Positions 45,830-55,511 of a DNA stretch of 64,000 nucleotides are shown one piece after another. The DNA is taken from contig JADFDP010000005.1 in NCBI GenBank assembly GCA_018262835.1, forward strand, positions 1-64,000. The letters run 5' to 3'. Under the pieces are notes generated by a model. That model was not told the DNA's origin. It saw only the letters and a list, made by a program, of their open reading frames with translations, and made no database searches. Within the stretch, counting starts at the first letter, position 1; each line of letters starts with the position of its first letter. The stretch is from Candidatus Aminicenantota bacterium. GTDB lineage: Bacteria > Acidobacteriota > Aminicenantia > UBA2199. A program made the translations under genes and the position numbers.

Positions 45830-48499
45830 TTAATTCACCGCCAGCCGGGCATTGATATTGCTCCGGGTGCTCCCCGCCGTCACCGCGACCGCGTCCGCCG
45901 AGGTGAAACTGATCCTGTTGTTGTACCACTCGGAAATGTAATCCAGCCCGTTATTTTTATAATTGATCCTGTAACTGCCGGCCGCCAGGCCGGACACGGC
46001 GTATTTGCCGGCGGCATCCGTGAATGCAGACCCCCTTACATTTCCGTTCAGGTCATAAACCCTGACTGCAATATTTTTTATTCCCAGGTTGGACATATCC
46101 AGGACCATGCCTGAGATTCTCCCTCCGGCCGCCAGCCGGGCATTGATATTGCTCCGGGTGCTCCCCGCCGTCACCGCGACCGCGTCCGCCGCCGCCAAGC
46201 TGCTCTTGTTGTTGTACCATTCCGAAATATAATTCAGGCCATGGTGATCAAAATCAATCTTGTAACTGCCGGCCGCCAGGCCGGGAACGGCGTATTTGCC
46301 GGCGGCATCCGTGAATGCAGACCCCCTTGCATTTCCGTTCAGGTCATAAACCCTGACTGCAATATTTTTTATTCCCACGTTGGACATATCCAGGACCATG
46401 CCTGAGATTTTCCCCCCGGCCGCCAGCCGGGAATTGATATTGCTCCGGGTGCTCCCCACCGTCACCGCGACCGCATCCGCCGATGCAAAACTGCCCCGGT
46501 TGTTGTACCACTCCGGAATATAATTCAGGCCGTTATTTTCCAAACTGATCTTGTAGCTGCCGGTTGGCAGGCCGGACACGGTGTAAGCGCCAGCGGCATC
46601 CGTGAAGGCTGATCCCCGCAGGTTTCCGGTCAGATCATACGCTTTAGCTTCAATATTTTCAATCCCTACGTTGGCCATGTCGAGGACCCGGCCGGAGATA
46701 CGTCCCCCGACAAATAACGCCGTATAATCCTGCCCTGTCCGATCCATCATGACATTGGCATAATCCATGAGTGAAGGGGTGAAATCATAGCCCGTCAATG
46801 TGGGCGTGACCGTTCCCGACCAGCCTAAAATGACTGTTCCAGTGTATTTGCCTGAGGCATCAGTAGCAGGGTCGCCAGGCAGGCCTTTCATGATTACCCC
46901 AGGCAGCGGTGTATCTCCGGATGTGATCGTTCCGGAAATCGAGGCGTAGTAAGGGCCCCCCTTAACCAATTCGATGCCGTTGCCGATGCCGAGATCCCGC
47001 GAATACTGCCTGTCCGCGGCATTGTTCCAATGCTCGTGGACACCAAGATTTTGCAGGGCGGTGCCGTCTCCCTCCGGATCGTAAACCGACCCCGAAGGCG
47101 GATTGCCGGCTTGGGCTGCCTCATGCAGGTAATTGCAGCTGTTGACGGTCAAGCTGGGAACCTGCATGGTGGGCTCATTCCGCAGAAAATCCAGGGCAAC
47201 GGAATCGAGGGCCACTGGGTCCAGGGATACCAGCAAGCTGGAAAAATAATCATTGTTGACGGTCTGCCAGCGGGTAATGGTCTTGGACCCCTGGTGAATC
47301 GCCGTATACAGACCGTCCATCAGGTAGAGAACGGTCTTTCCGCCCAATTGTTCGTGGCCAATCAAGACCGGATGGCAGTGTGGATCGCCCATCTCGCTTT
47401 TGCCAACGGTGAAGCCGTGTAACAGATTGGGTTTGAATTCAGTTCCGTTGAAGACCGAACCAAAGTGGTTTTTCGCGGCCAGGGTAACCCCGAAGCCCGT
47501 ATGCGTCCGGATCAGGGACAGGTTGATGATGTATCCGGCCTCGGTGTAGCAGGTCGGCGGATAGTGATCGGGGATAGCGGCGGCAGTTGGATCGGCTTTG
47601 ATGAATTGGATGGGATGGCTGTAGTCTGGGGTGGCCGCCACTCGGCCGTTCTTGCTCAAACTGGGTTTGACCACGAAATGCACGGCCTGGAAATGGGCGT
47701 TGGGATTGCTGCGAATTTTATTGTAGATTGGATCCCCGATGTAGCGCGAGGAATCGGCGATGGTGATATCATCGCCAGCTACGCCGACCGTGTTAATCAG
47801 CTGGTTGACCAGGGCGTAGAGCAGGTGGGGGCTCTGATATCCGCCATTGTCCCAGGCCCGGCCGGAATCCTGGTTGCAGTTGATCTTAATGACAATCTTT
47901 TCCCCGGCCTGGTAATCGTAATCGCCCAGCCCTCTGGACGTGTTGAAGAAGCGGAACAAGGCATTCCAGGCGGCAGCGCTGGTCGACTTGCCGGTGATTA
48001 ATTGCAGGGAGTGGGAGAGCATGCTGTTGACCACGAGCCGGTCGGTATTGGCATCGCTCCACCAGAAGCCGCTGGCACCATCCCAATTGGTGGCATGGGT
48101 GTCATGCACCCAGACTACCCGGCCCGGATAAATTCCTCTGGCTGTGCCGACCGGTTGGTTGGAGGCATCGACCGGCGTAAAGCCCTGAGCTGCGACATCC
48201 GCTGGCGCCTGAGGCACCAGGAATGGCAACATCACCGCCATCAAGACAATACTCGACAAAGCAATGATCGGCATCCGATAGCGGATGGTCTGCCTGTTTC
48301 GCCGGCGTAAAAACGCGGCGGGTGCCAGCATGGCCAGAAGATAGGTGAGAAAACCGCCGCCAAGTCCGGCAGCCACCCGCTGGCATGGGTAAGCGGCCCG
48401 GGCGGGCTTGGGGATGACACGGATGAGGAACCAAAAAATAGCCAGGATGCCTACCGCCGGTAAAAGAAGCGGCGACACCGCATGTGAAATTTTTTGCAT
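45830..48499 (-). CDS. Membrane-anchored DUF362 protein with C-terminal carboxypeptidase-regulatory/SdrD-like repeats
   Basis: VHDTHATNWDGASGFWW...IVIKINCNQDSGRAWDNGGYQSPHLLYALVNQLI...DSSRYIGDP; then repeats GG(R/K)ISGMVLDMSN(V/L)GIKNIAVRVYDLNGNARGSAFTDAAGKYAVPGL. Listed ORF starts at 48544. Confidence 0.8.
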   Translation of the reverse strand: MQKISHAVSPLLLPAVGILAIFWFLIRVIPKPARAAYPCQRVAAGLGGGFLTYLLAMLAPAAFLRRRNRQTIRYRMPIIALSSIVLMAVMLPFLVPQAPADVAAQGFTPVDASNQPVGTARGIYPGRVVWVHDTHATNWDGASGFWWSDANTDRLVVNSMLSHSLQLITGKSTSAAAWNALFRFFNTSRGLGDYDYQAGEKIVIKINCNQDSGRAWDNGGYQSPHLLYALVNQLINTVGVAGDDITIADSSRYIGDPIYNKIRSNPNAHFQAVHFVVKPSLSKNGRVAATPDYSHPIQFIKADPTAAAIPDHYPPTCYTEAGYIINLSLIRTHTGFGVTLAAKNHFGSVFNGTEFKPNLLHGFTVGKSEMGDPHCHPVLIGHEQLGGKTVLYLMDGLYTAIHQGSKTITRWQTVNNDYFSSLLVSLDPVALDSVALDFLRNEPTMQVPSLTVNSCNYLHEAAQAGNPPSGSVYDPEGDGTALQNLGVHEHWNNAADRQYSRDLGIGNGIELVKGGPYYASISGTITSGDTPLPGVIMKGLPGDPATDASGKYTGTVILGWSGTVTPTLTGYDFTPSLMDYANVMMDRTGQDYTALFVGGRISGRVLDMANVGIENIEAKAYDLTGNLRGSAFTDAAGAYTVSGLPTGSYKISLENNGLNYIPEWYNNRGSFASADAVAVTVGSTRSNINSRLAAGGKISGMVLDMSNVGIKNIAVRVYDLNGNARGSAFTDAAGKYAVPGLAAGSYKIDFDHHGLNYISEWYNNKSSLAAADAVAVTAGSTRSNINARLAAGGRISGMVLDMSNLGIKNIAVRVYDLNGNVRGSAFTDAAGKYAVSGLAAGSYRINYKNNGLDYISEWYNNRISFTSADAVAVTAGSTRSNINARLAVN
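45841..46713 (-). repeat. Three in-frame tandem repeats of 291 bp (97 aa)
   Basis: ccagccggg(c/a)attgatattgctccgggtgctcccc occurs at 45841, 46132 and 46423. Confidence 0.9.
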
Positions 48500-48726
48500 A
48501 GTTTCTTTAGTCACTTTTTCATTCCTTGCCTTAACGATAACCATACAGGTTATATATATAGTATAAATATCTTTTTTTTTCTACACATTTTTGGATTATG
48601 AAAAGAAAAAGCCGAAAAATTCCGCATTATCAGCGTTCCCGACGTGACGCGAACGCCCAGCCTGCCAAGCAGGATTCAGCAGCTCTATTCTTTTCAGTTT
48701 TGGCTGCCTGTTGGATACTCTGACGT

Positions 48727-49818
48727 CTAGATTTTACCGAGCCATGCCGATATCCACGAAGCGATCGTACGAGCCGATGCAGCCAGCATGCCCGGGATGC
48801 GCTCGTAGTTGAAGAAGATCCAGACGGCCAGGGCCAGGACCAGGAGCAGGTTCAGCAGGAAGCGGCGCAGGGGGCGCCTGGCACGGCGCCTGACCCTGGG
48901 TTTGGACGTGGCCCTGGCGATGGGGGAGCCGGCGCCGCTCAGGCGCGTCTTTTCCCGGTCCGCGGCGGTGGAAATGCCGCCGAACTCGGGCTTGTCGGCC
49001 TTGGGCAGCTTGAACGGCTTGAACAGCGGCTTGACCAGCTCCTGCCACTCCTTTTCCGTGCCCGGACGCCGGGAACGCTCCTTGGCCATCATGCGGTCGA
49101 TCAGGGGCTGGTAGGCGGCCAGCTCCCCGGGCAGGGGCGGGATGGGCTCGGTCACGTGCTTCATGATGACCGTCATGGTCTGGCTGCCTCTGAAGGGCGG
49201 CGCGCCGCTCAGCATCTCATAGAGGACCACGCCCAGGCTGTAGATGTCGCTGCGGCCGTCGGCGCGCTTGGCGTTCAGCTGCTCCGGGCTCATGTAGCGC
49301 GGTGTGCCCATGCTCATGCCCGAGCGCGTGAGCTGGGTGGTGGATTCGAGCACGCGGGCGATGCCGAAATCCAGGACCACCGGCGTGCCGTCGCGGCGGA
49401 ACATGATGTTGTCGGGCTTGACGTCGCGATGGATGAAGCCCTTGCCGTGGGCGTAGAACAGGGCGGCGGCAACCTGGTTGGCGATGGTCAAGGCCTCGTC
49501 CGGGTTGATCCTCTTACGCGTCTGGATGCGCTGCTTGAGGCTTTCGGGAAAGTATTCCATGGCCATGAAGCGGAGGGCATCGGTGCGCCCCGCGGCATAA
49601 ATGCGCACGATGTTGGGATGGTGCAGGCTGGAGAGGGTCTGCGCTTCCTTGATGAAGCGCTTGACCGCCACGGTTTCGGAGAAACGCCGGCGGGTCATGA
49701 CTTTCACTGCCGCCAGCCGTGAATGCTTCAGGTCCACGGCCAGGAACACGTCGGCGGCGGCGCCGCTGCCCAGGAATTTTTTCAGCGCATAGCCGGGAAT
49801 TTCGGGGAATGCGGTCAT
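48727..49818 (-). CDS. Hanks-type serine/threonine protein kinase with C-terminal TM helix
   Basis: KKFLGSGAAADVFLAVDLKHSRLAAVKVM, FIHRDVKPDNIMFRRDGTPVVLDFGIAR, GTPRYMSPEQL. Confidence 0.95.
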   Translation of the reverse strand: MTAFPEIPGYALKKFLGSGAAADVFLAVDLKHSRLAAVKVMTRRRFSETVAVKRFIKEAQTLSSLHHPNIVRIYAAGRTDALRFMAMEYFPESLKQRIQTRKRINPDEALTIANQVAAALFYAHGKGFIHRDVKPDNIMFRRDGTPVVLDFGIARVLESTTQLTRSGMSMGTPRYMSPEQLNAKRADGRSDIYSLGVVLYEMLSGAPPFRGSQTMTVIMKHVTEPIPPLPGELAAYQPLIDRMMAKERSRRPGTEKEWQELVKPLFKPFKLPKADKPEFGGISTAADREKTRLSGAGSPIARATSKPRVRRRARRPLRRFLLNLLLVLALAVWIFFNYERIPGMLAASARTIASWISAWLGKI

Positions 49819-49821
49819 TCT

Positions 49822-50838
49822 TTATGAAGCGGGTGCGGTTTCGTCTTTTTGATAAAGCCCCAGCCGCAATGACAGCTTCATGCCGCCCCAAATGGTGAGA
49901 AAGGTTCCCAGGCCGGTTGTCAGGAACCTCCCCCAGGCGGAGCCGGCGGCAGCCGGGATCCCAGCCAGCGCCTGCGCCAGCGCCAGGCCGAGCACCATGA
50001 ACAGCAGCCCGGAGATTGCGACCCGGGCCAAGCGCACCCACAAGGAGCCGCGGTCCGACGGCAGCCCCGAGCGCAGCGCCAGGGTGAAGGCGGCGTTCAG
50101 GCCGACGAAGAAGCCGGCGAACATGGCGTTGAAAATCGAAAAGAGGACCAGCAGCACCGGCAGGACGAACAGGAAGAAATAATAGAGGACTCCGGGCAGG
50201 GTGGTGCCCAGGCGGGTGCGGCCGGCGGCGAAGAAGCGTTCTTGCCCCCCATCATTGCCGATGAGCTTCCAGGCGGCGAACAGGACCAGCCCACCCAGCA
50301 GGACGCCGCCCAGGACATCGGCCAGGAAATGGACTCCCAGGTACAGGCGGGTAAAGGCGATCAGCGCCACGAAAAAAGGGGCCAGCCAGGCCAGCGCCCG
50401 CTTGCGGAAGATGACCGCCAGGCCGCCCCACATGGCCACCGCTCCCGAGGCGTGGCCTGAAGGGAAGCCGAACGAGATGCCCTTCAGCCGGAAGGCGTCG
50501 ATGACCGCCTGCCGGGGCAGGTCGAAAAAGCTTTCCCCGCCCATGGCGCGGAAGGATGTGGCTGTATCCCAGCCCGGATCCAGGCAGGCCACGCGGGAAT
50601 CGGTGAAAAAAGGGCGCGGCAGTCCGAAGAACTGCTTGGCGATCTCGCTGAGCACGGCGGTCCAGGCTATGATCTGAAACAGGAGGAATCCCTTGCGCAG
50701 GCTGATACCGAACAGGACGGCGATGACCATGACGATGATGAACCGGTAGTAGCCGGTGGCGGTGATCTGAAGCATCAGCCAGGTCAGCCAGCCTGAAGCC
50801 AGCGACTGCAGGGCGATATGGATCCCGGTCTGGAACAT
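49822..50838 (-). CDS. PAP2-family membrane phosphatase
   Basis: KQFFGLPRPFF, GFPSGHASGAVAMWGGLAV, FTRLYLGVHFLADVLGG. Confidence 0.9.
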   Translation of the reverse strand: MFQTGIHIALQSLASGWLTWLMLQITATGYYRFIIVMVIAVLFGISLRKGFLLFQIIAWTAVLSEIAKQFFGLPRPFFTDSRVACLDPGWDTATSFRAMGGESFFDLPRQAVIDAFRLKGISFGFPSGHASGAVAMWGGLAVIFRKRALAWLAPFFVALIAFTRLYLGVHFLADVLGGVLLGGLVLFAAWKLIGNDGGQERFFAAGRTRLGTTLPGVLYYFFLFVLPVLLVLFSIFNAMFAGFFVGLNAAFTLALRSGLPSDRGSLWVRLARVAISGLLFMVLGLALAQALAGIPAAAGSAWGRFLTTGLGTFLTIWGGMKLSLRLGLYQKDETAPAS

Positions 50839-50959
50839 CGAGTCACCTCTGTCCAGGGATTTTCAATCGAAGCCCCATTGTCCGCCAAAGGCGGCCGTGC
50901 TGTCAACTTTTTTTAAAGTCATGGCGCGGCGGGCCCTTAAAGTGAAGGCTTGGCGCGGG

Positions 50960-51328
50960 TCAATGGTGGCAGCCGTGGCCGCCGCAGGCGTTGTCGAAGG
51001 TGAGCTCGGGCAGCTCGCCGGCCGCGAACTTGTCGACCGCTTCCTGCACCGTGTCGCCGTCCAGCAGGTAGACCTTGATGCCGCCTTCGTTCAGCAGCTG
51101 CACGGCGCGCCGGCCCATGCCGCTGGTCAGGACCGCGTTGACGCCGAACCCAGAGATCATGCCCAGGGGCTGGCAGGCGCCGTGGGCGTGGTGGGAATGG
51201 TCATTTTCCAGGACCTGCACGCCCTGGCTCTCCGTGTCGTAAATGGTGAAGCAGGGGGCGCTGCCGAAATGGTCGTGCACTTTTTCCGTCAAACCGTTTT
51301 TCCCGGTCGTGGGCAAACATATTTTCAT
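50960..51328 (-). CDS. NifX/NifB-type (dinitrogenase FeMo-cofactor biosynthesis family) protein
   Basis: MKICLPTTGKNGLTEKVHDHFGSAPCFTIYDTES...NAVLTSGMGRRAVQLLNEGGIKVYLL; C-terminal GGHGCHH. Confidence 0.88.
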   Translation of the reverse strand: MKICLPTTGKNGLTEKVHDHFGSAPCFTIYDTESQGVQVLENDHSHHAHGACQPLGMISGFGVNAVLTSGMGRRAVQLLNEGGIKVYLLDGDTVQEAVDKFAAGELPELTFDNACGGHGCHH

Positions 51329-51343
51329 TTTGTACTCCTTTTA

Positions 51344-51622
51344 TTATTGCTTGTGGATCCGGATGGCGTGGTCATGGAGCAACGCGTCGATGATCTTGAA
51401 CCTTCCCGCTTCCAGGAGCCGCTGCACGGTCCCCCGGGAGATCTTCATCCTTTCCGCCGCGGCGATCTGGCTTATGCCGTCATGGTCGCACAAGCGCGCG
51501 GCTTCGAACTCATCGAGGAAGATCTCCGCCATTTTAAGTTCAGCGAGAGGCGTCGAACGCGGCTTGAATATTTTATCCCCGTCCAGCATGCGGCAGCAGC
51601 GGTGTTTTTTACAACGCGGCAT
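51344..51622 (-). CDS. DUF134-family HTH regulator
   Basis: MPRCKKHRCCRMLDGDKIFKP...LDEFEAARLCDHDGISQIAAAERMKISRGTVQRLLEAGRFKIIDAL. Confidence 0.88.
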   Translation of the reverse strand: MPRCKKHRCCRMLDGDKIFKPRSTPLAELKMAEIFLDEFEAARLCDHDGISQIAAAERMKISRGTVQRLLEAGRFKIIDALLHDHAIRIHKQ

Positions 51623-51637
51623 CTATTTTCTCCAATC

Positions 51638-51649
51638 GTGCATATGCAC
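51638..51649. promoter_or_regulatory. Perfect palindrome upstream of DUF134 gene
   Basis: GTGCATATGCAC, 15 nt upstream of the DUF134 start. Confidence 0.45.
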
Positions 51650-51820
51650 ATAATAAGCGCAGCCGCCCGGTTTGTCAACATGATTCCGAATATTTTTTCA
51701 GAATGCGCGGGCGGGCGCATTTCAGTCAATAGCTGGCATCTTGGGTTCACCTCTCGGCCGCCGCTGATTTCTGCGCGGTTTCCGGATGGAAAAGGCATGT
51801 AAAAGCGGCCGGCTGGTGAT

Positions 51821-51849
51821 TTGACAGCCCCATGTTAATGTGTTAACAT
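51821..51849 (+). promoter_or_regulatory. Promoter with Rex-like operator upstream of PFOR
   Basis: TTGACA (51821-51826), 17 nt, TAACAT (51844-51849); ATGTTAATGTGTTAACAT (51832-51849) has 7-bp arms and 4-bp spacer. Confidence 0.65.
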
Positions 51850-51948
51850 TTTTTTTAATTAATTCCGGAAAAGCCACAGGAAATTCCAGCTCCGGTTTCA
51901 GCGGCTTCCTGTTTTCCTGCCCTTTTCCCCAAAAAGGAGAGCACCATC

Positions 51949-54900
51949 ATGAGCGACAAGAAAGCGACCATCGACGGCAATACCGCCGCGGCCCACGTGG
52001 CCTACGCCTATAGCGACATCGCCGCCATTTACCCGATCACCCCTTCCTCGGTAATGGGGGAGCTCGCCGATTCCTGGGCGGCGGACGGCCGGAAAAACAT
52101 TTTCGGCCAGGAAGTGGAGGTCATTGAACTCCAGTCCGAAGGCGGCGCTTCCGGGGCCGTGCACGGGGCGCTTTCGGCCGGGTCCATGACCACGACCTTC
52201 ACCGCTTCGCAGGGGCTGCTCCTGATGATTCCCAACATGCACAAGATCGCCGGCGAGATGCTGCCCACAGTGTTCCACGTCTCGGCCCGTTCGCTGGCCT
52301 GCCAGGCATTGTCCATTTTCGGCGATCATTCCGACGTCATGTCGGTGCGCAACACCGGCTTCGCGCTGGTGGCCGCCGCCTCGGTCCAGGAGATCATGGA
52401 CCTGGCCGTGGTTTCGCACCTGGCCACGCTGGAATCGTGGGTCCCCTTCCTGAATTTCTTCGACGGCTTCCGCACCTCGCATGAGATCCAGAAAGTGGAC
52501 ATGATCGACTATGAGACTATGGCCGGGCTCCTGGACATGAAACTGGTGGAGGATTTCCGCAGCCGGGCCCTGACCCCGGACCGCCCGGTGCTCAAGGTCG
52601 GCCAGCAGACTCCCGACGTCTATTTCCAGGGCCGGGAGACCGTGAACCTCTATTATGACAAGGTCCCGGGTATCGTACAGAAATACATGGACATCGTGGC
52701 CGCGAAGACCGGTCGCCAGTACAAGCTATTCGACTATGTGGGTCATCCCCAGGCGGAAAAGATCATCATCGCCATGGGTTCGGCCTGCGAGACCATCGAG
52801 GAGACCGTGGAGTATCTGAATAAAAAAGGCGCAAAATTGGGGTTGATCAAGGTCCGTCTCTACCGGCCCTTCTCCCTGGAAGCGCTGGTAAACGCCCTGC
52901 CCAAGTCGGTAAAAAAGATCGCCGTCCTGGACCGCACCAAGGAACCGGGCGCCCTGGGCGAGCCCCTGTACATGGACGTGGCCACCGCCCTGGCCAACAA
53001 GGGCCTGACGATCATCGGTGGCCGCTACGGCCTCAGCTCCAAGGAGTTCACCCCGGCCATGGTCAAGGCGGTTTATGACCACCTGGACGGCGCCTGCTTC
53101 CACGACTTTACCGTGGGCATCAACGACGATGTCTCCAAGCGCTCGCTGCCGGCAACCGCGGATTTGTCCATAGAGAAAGCCGACACCATCAGCTGCATCT
53201 TCTGGGGCCTGGGCTCGGACGGCACGGTCGGCGCCAACAAGAATTCGATCAAGATCATCGGCGACCACACCGACATGTACGCCCAGGGGTATTTTTCCTA
53301 TGATTCCAAGAAATCGGGCGGCATCACCATCTCTTATCTGCGTTTCGGCAAGAGCCCCATTCGCGCCCCCTACCTGTCCACCTCGGCCGATTTCATCGCC
53401 CTGCACAACCCGGCCTACATCGGGCGCTACGATGTGCTCATGGGGATCAAGGAGGGCGGCACCTTCCTGCTCAACTCCGAGTGGAGCAACGACGAGGTGT
53501 TCGACCACCTGACCCGCGACATGCAGGAGACGATCATCACCCGCAAGGTCAAGTTCTACAATATCAATGCCCTGAAAATATCCGACGAGGTCGGGCTGGG
53601 CAAGCGCATCAACTCGGTCATGCAGGCCGCGTTCTTCAAGATCTCGCGCATCCTTCCCGCCGACGAGGCCATCGAACTGATCAAGAAGGCCATCAAGAAA
53701 AGCTTTGAAAAAAAAGGCGAGAACATCGTCAAGATGAACTGGGAGGCGGTGGACCGCACCAGCGCCGCCCTGCAGCAGATCCAGGTGCCGGCCGACGTGA
53801 AGCAGATTAAGAAGTCGGCCCCGGTGCCCAAGCTGATCCCCGACGATGCTTCCGAATTCGCCCGTACTGTCATCGACAAGCTCATGCACCTGAAGGGAGA
53901 CAGCGTCCCTGTCTCGCAGATGCCCCTGGACGGCAAGGCGCCCACCGCCACCGCCCGGCTGGAGAAGCGCGGCATCGCCCCCCAGGTGCCGCACTGGATC
54001 AGCGCCAACTGCATCCAGTGCAACCAGTGCTCGCTGGTCTGCCCCCATGCCGCCATTCGCGCCAAGCAGATCGAGCCGGCGCAGCTCGCCGGCAAGCCGG
54101 CGTCGTTCGCGACCGTCAAGTCCGTCACCAAGAACGAGAAGAATCTCGAATACAAAGTTCAGGTCTACATCGAAGATTGCACCGGCTGCGGCAACTGCGT
54201 CCACGTCTGCCCGGCCAAGACCAAGGCCCTGGAGTTCCACCCCCTCGAGGACGAGCGCCTGGCCGGCGAGGGCGCCAATGCCCAGTTCTTCGAGGACCTG
54301 CCCGACAATATCATGGACGGCACAACGATCGCCCAGTTCAAGGGCGTGCAGTTCCGCAAGCCCCTGTTTGAGTTCTCGGGCGCCTGCGCCGGCTGCGGCG
54401 AGACCCCCTACGTCAAGCTGGCCTCCCAGCTCTTCGGCGAGCGCATGATCATCGCCAATGCCACCGGCTGCTCCTCGATCTACAGCGGCACTTTCCCCAC
54501 CACCCCTTATTGCGTGGGCAAGGACGGGCGCGGCCCGGCCTGGGCCAACTCGCTGTTCGAGGACAATGCCGAGTACGGTCTGGGCATGCGCCTGGCCGTG
54601 GACGCCAACCGCAAGCTGCTTCGTGCGGCCATCGACCGCCTGCTGGCCAGCAGCAGCGACAAGAAGCTGGAAGCGGCGGTGAAAAAGAGCCTCGAACTCT
54701 GGGACAAGAGCGGCGATGAGGCGCAGGCTGCGGCCATGGCCGTAAAGGGCCTGCTGCAGGCGGCCGTCAAGACGGCTGCACCCGCCAAGCAGGCCGAGCT
54801 GCGCAAGGTCATCGAGCTCCAGGACTACCTGGTCGACAAGTCGGTCTGGTGCATTGGCGGTGATGGCTGGGCCTACGATATCGGCTACGGCGGCCTGGAC

Positions 54901-55482
54901 CATGTGCTGGCCACGGGGAAGAATGTCAACGTGCTGGTGCTGGACACCGAGGTATATTCCAACACCGGCGGTCAGGCTTCCAAGTCCACCATGCTGTCGG
55001 CGGTGGCCCAGTTCGCCTCGGCCGGCAAGCGTACCGGCAAGAAGGACCTGGGGCTGATGTTCATGAGCTACGGCTACGTCTATGTTGCCTCTGTGGCCCA
55101 CGGCGCCAACATGAATCAATTGGTCAAGGCTTTCCTGGAGGCCGAAGCGTATCCCGGACCTTCCATCATCATCGCCTATTCGCCCTGTATCATGCACGGC
55201 ATCGACATGGGCCTTTCCAGCGCGGAAGCCAAGAAAGCCGTCCAGGCTGGCTACTGGCCGCTCTACCGCTACAATCCCGCCCTGAGCGCCGAAGGCAAGA
55301 ATCCCTTTATCTATGAGAGCCGCGACCCGAACATCGGCCTGCAGGACTTCCTGGCCAAGGAGATCCGCTTCTCCACGCTCAAGCTGCAGTTCCCCGATGT
55401 CGCCGACCGCCTGTACGAACAGGCCGTGGCCTTCAAAAAGGACAAGCACGAATACTACAAGAAATTGAGCGAATTGAAATAG
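51949..55482 (+). CDS. nifJ: Pyruvate:ferredoxin (flavodoxin) oxidoreductase
   Basis: DGNTAAAHVAYAYSDIAAIYPITPSSVMGELADSWAADGRKNIFGQ; CIQCNQCSLVCPHAAI, CTGCGNCVHVCPAKTK; GGDGWAYDIGYGGLDHVLATGKNVNVLVLDTEVYSNTGGQASKST. Confidence 0.97.
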   Translation: MSDKKATIDGNTAAAHVAYAYSDIAAIYPITPSSVMGELADSWAADGRKNIFGQEVEVIELQSEGGASGAVHGALSAGSMTTTFTASQGLLLMIPNMHKIAGEMLPTVFHVSARSLACQALSIFGDHSDVMSVRNTGFALVAAASVQEIMDLAVVSHLATLESWVPFLNFFDGFRTSHEIQKVDMIDYETMAGLLDMKLVEDFRSRALTPDRPVLKVGQQTPDVYFQGRETVNLYYDKVPGIVQKYMDIVAAKTGRQYKLFDYVGHPQAEKIIIAMGSACETIEETVEYLNKKGAKLGLIKVRLYRPFSLEALVNALPKSVKKIAVLDRTKEPGALGEPLYMDVATALANKGLTIIGGRYGLSSKEFTPAMVKAVYDHLDGACFHDFTVGINDDVSKRSLPATADLSIEKADTISCIFWGLGSDGTVGANKNSIKIIGDHTDMYAQGYFSYDSKKSGGITISYLRFGKSPIRAPYLSTSADFIALHNPAYIGRYDVLMGIKEGGTFLLNSEWSNDEVFDHLTRDMQETIITRKVKFYNINALKISDEVGLGKRINSVMQAAFFKISRILPADEAIELIKKAIKKSFEKKGENIVKMNWEAVDRTSAALQQIQVPADVKQIKKSAPVPKLIPDDASEFARTVIDKLMHLKGDSVPVSQMPLDGKAPTATARLEKRGIAPQVPHWISANCIQCNQCSLVCPHAAIRAKQIEPAQLAGKPASFATVKSVTKNEKNLEYKVQVYIEDCTGCGNCVHVCPAKTKALEFHPLEDERLAGEGANAQFFEDLPDNIMDGTTIAQFKGVQFRKPLFEFSGACAGCGETPYVKLASQLFGERMIIANATGCSSIYSGTFPTTPYCVGKDGRGPAWANSLFEDNAEYGLGMRLAVDANRKLLRAAIDRLLASSSDKKLEAAVKKSLELWDKSGDEAQAAAMAVKGLLQAAVKTAAPAKQAELRKVIELQDYLVDKSVWCIGGDGWAYDIGYGGLDHVLATGKNVNVLVLDTEVYSNTGGQASKSTMLSAVAQFASAGKRTGKKDLGLMFMSYGYVYVASVAHGANMNQLVKAFLEAEAYPGPSIIIAYSPCIMHGIDMGLSSAEAKKAVQAGYWPLYRYNPALSAEGKNPFIYESRDPNIGLQDFLAKEIRFSTLKLQFPDVADRLYEQAVAFKKDKHEYYKKLSELK

Positions 55483-55511
55483 GGCCGCGCCGAGCGGAGA
55501 AGGGGACCGCC

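Noticed and set aside
45841-46713. Possible CRISPR-like array
   Set aside because: The 291-bp units are coding repeats in frame with the DUF362 protein, with no short repeat/spacer structure.
48633-48656. GCGTTC...GAACGC inverted repeat downstream of the kinase
   Set aside because: Short arms, no T-tract or family members seen; could be chance.
52726-55449. 907 aa minus-strand ORF opposite PFOR
   Set aside because: Shadow ORF with no recognisable domain; PFOR covers the region with strong motifs.
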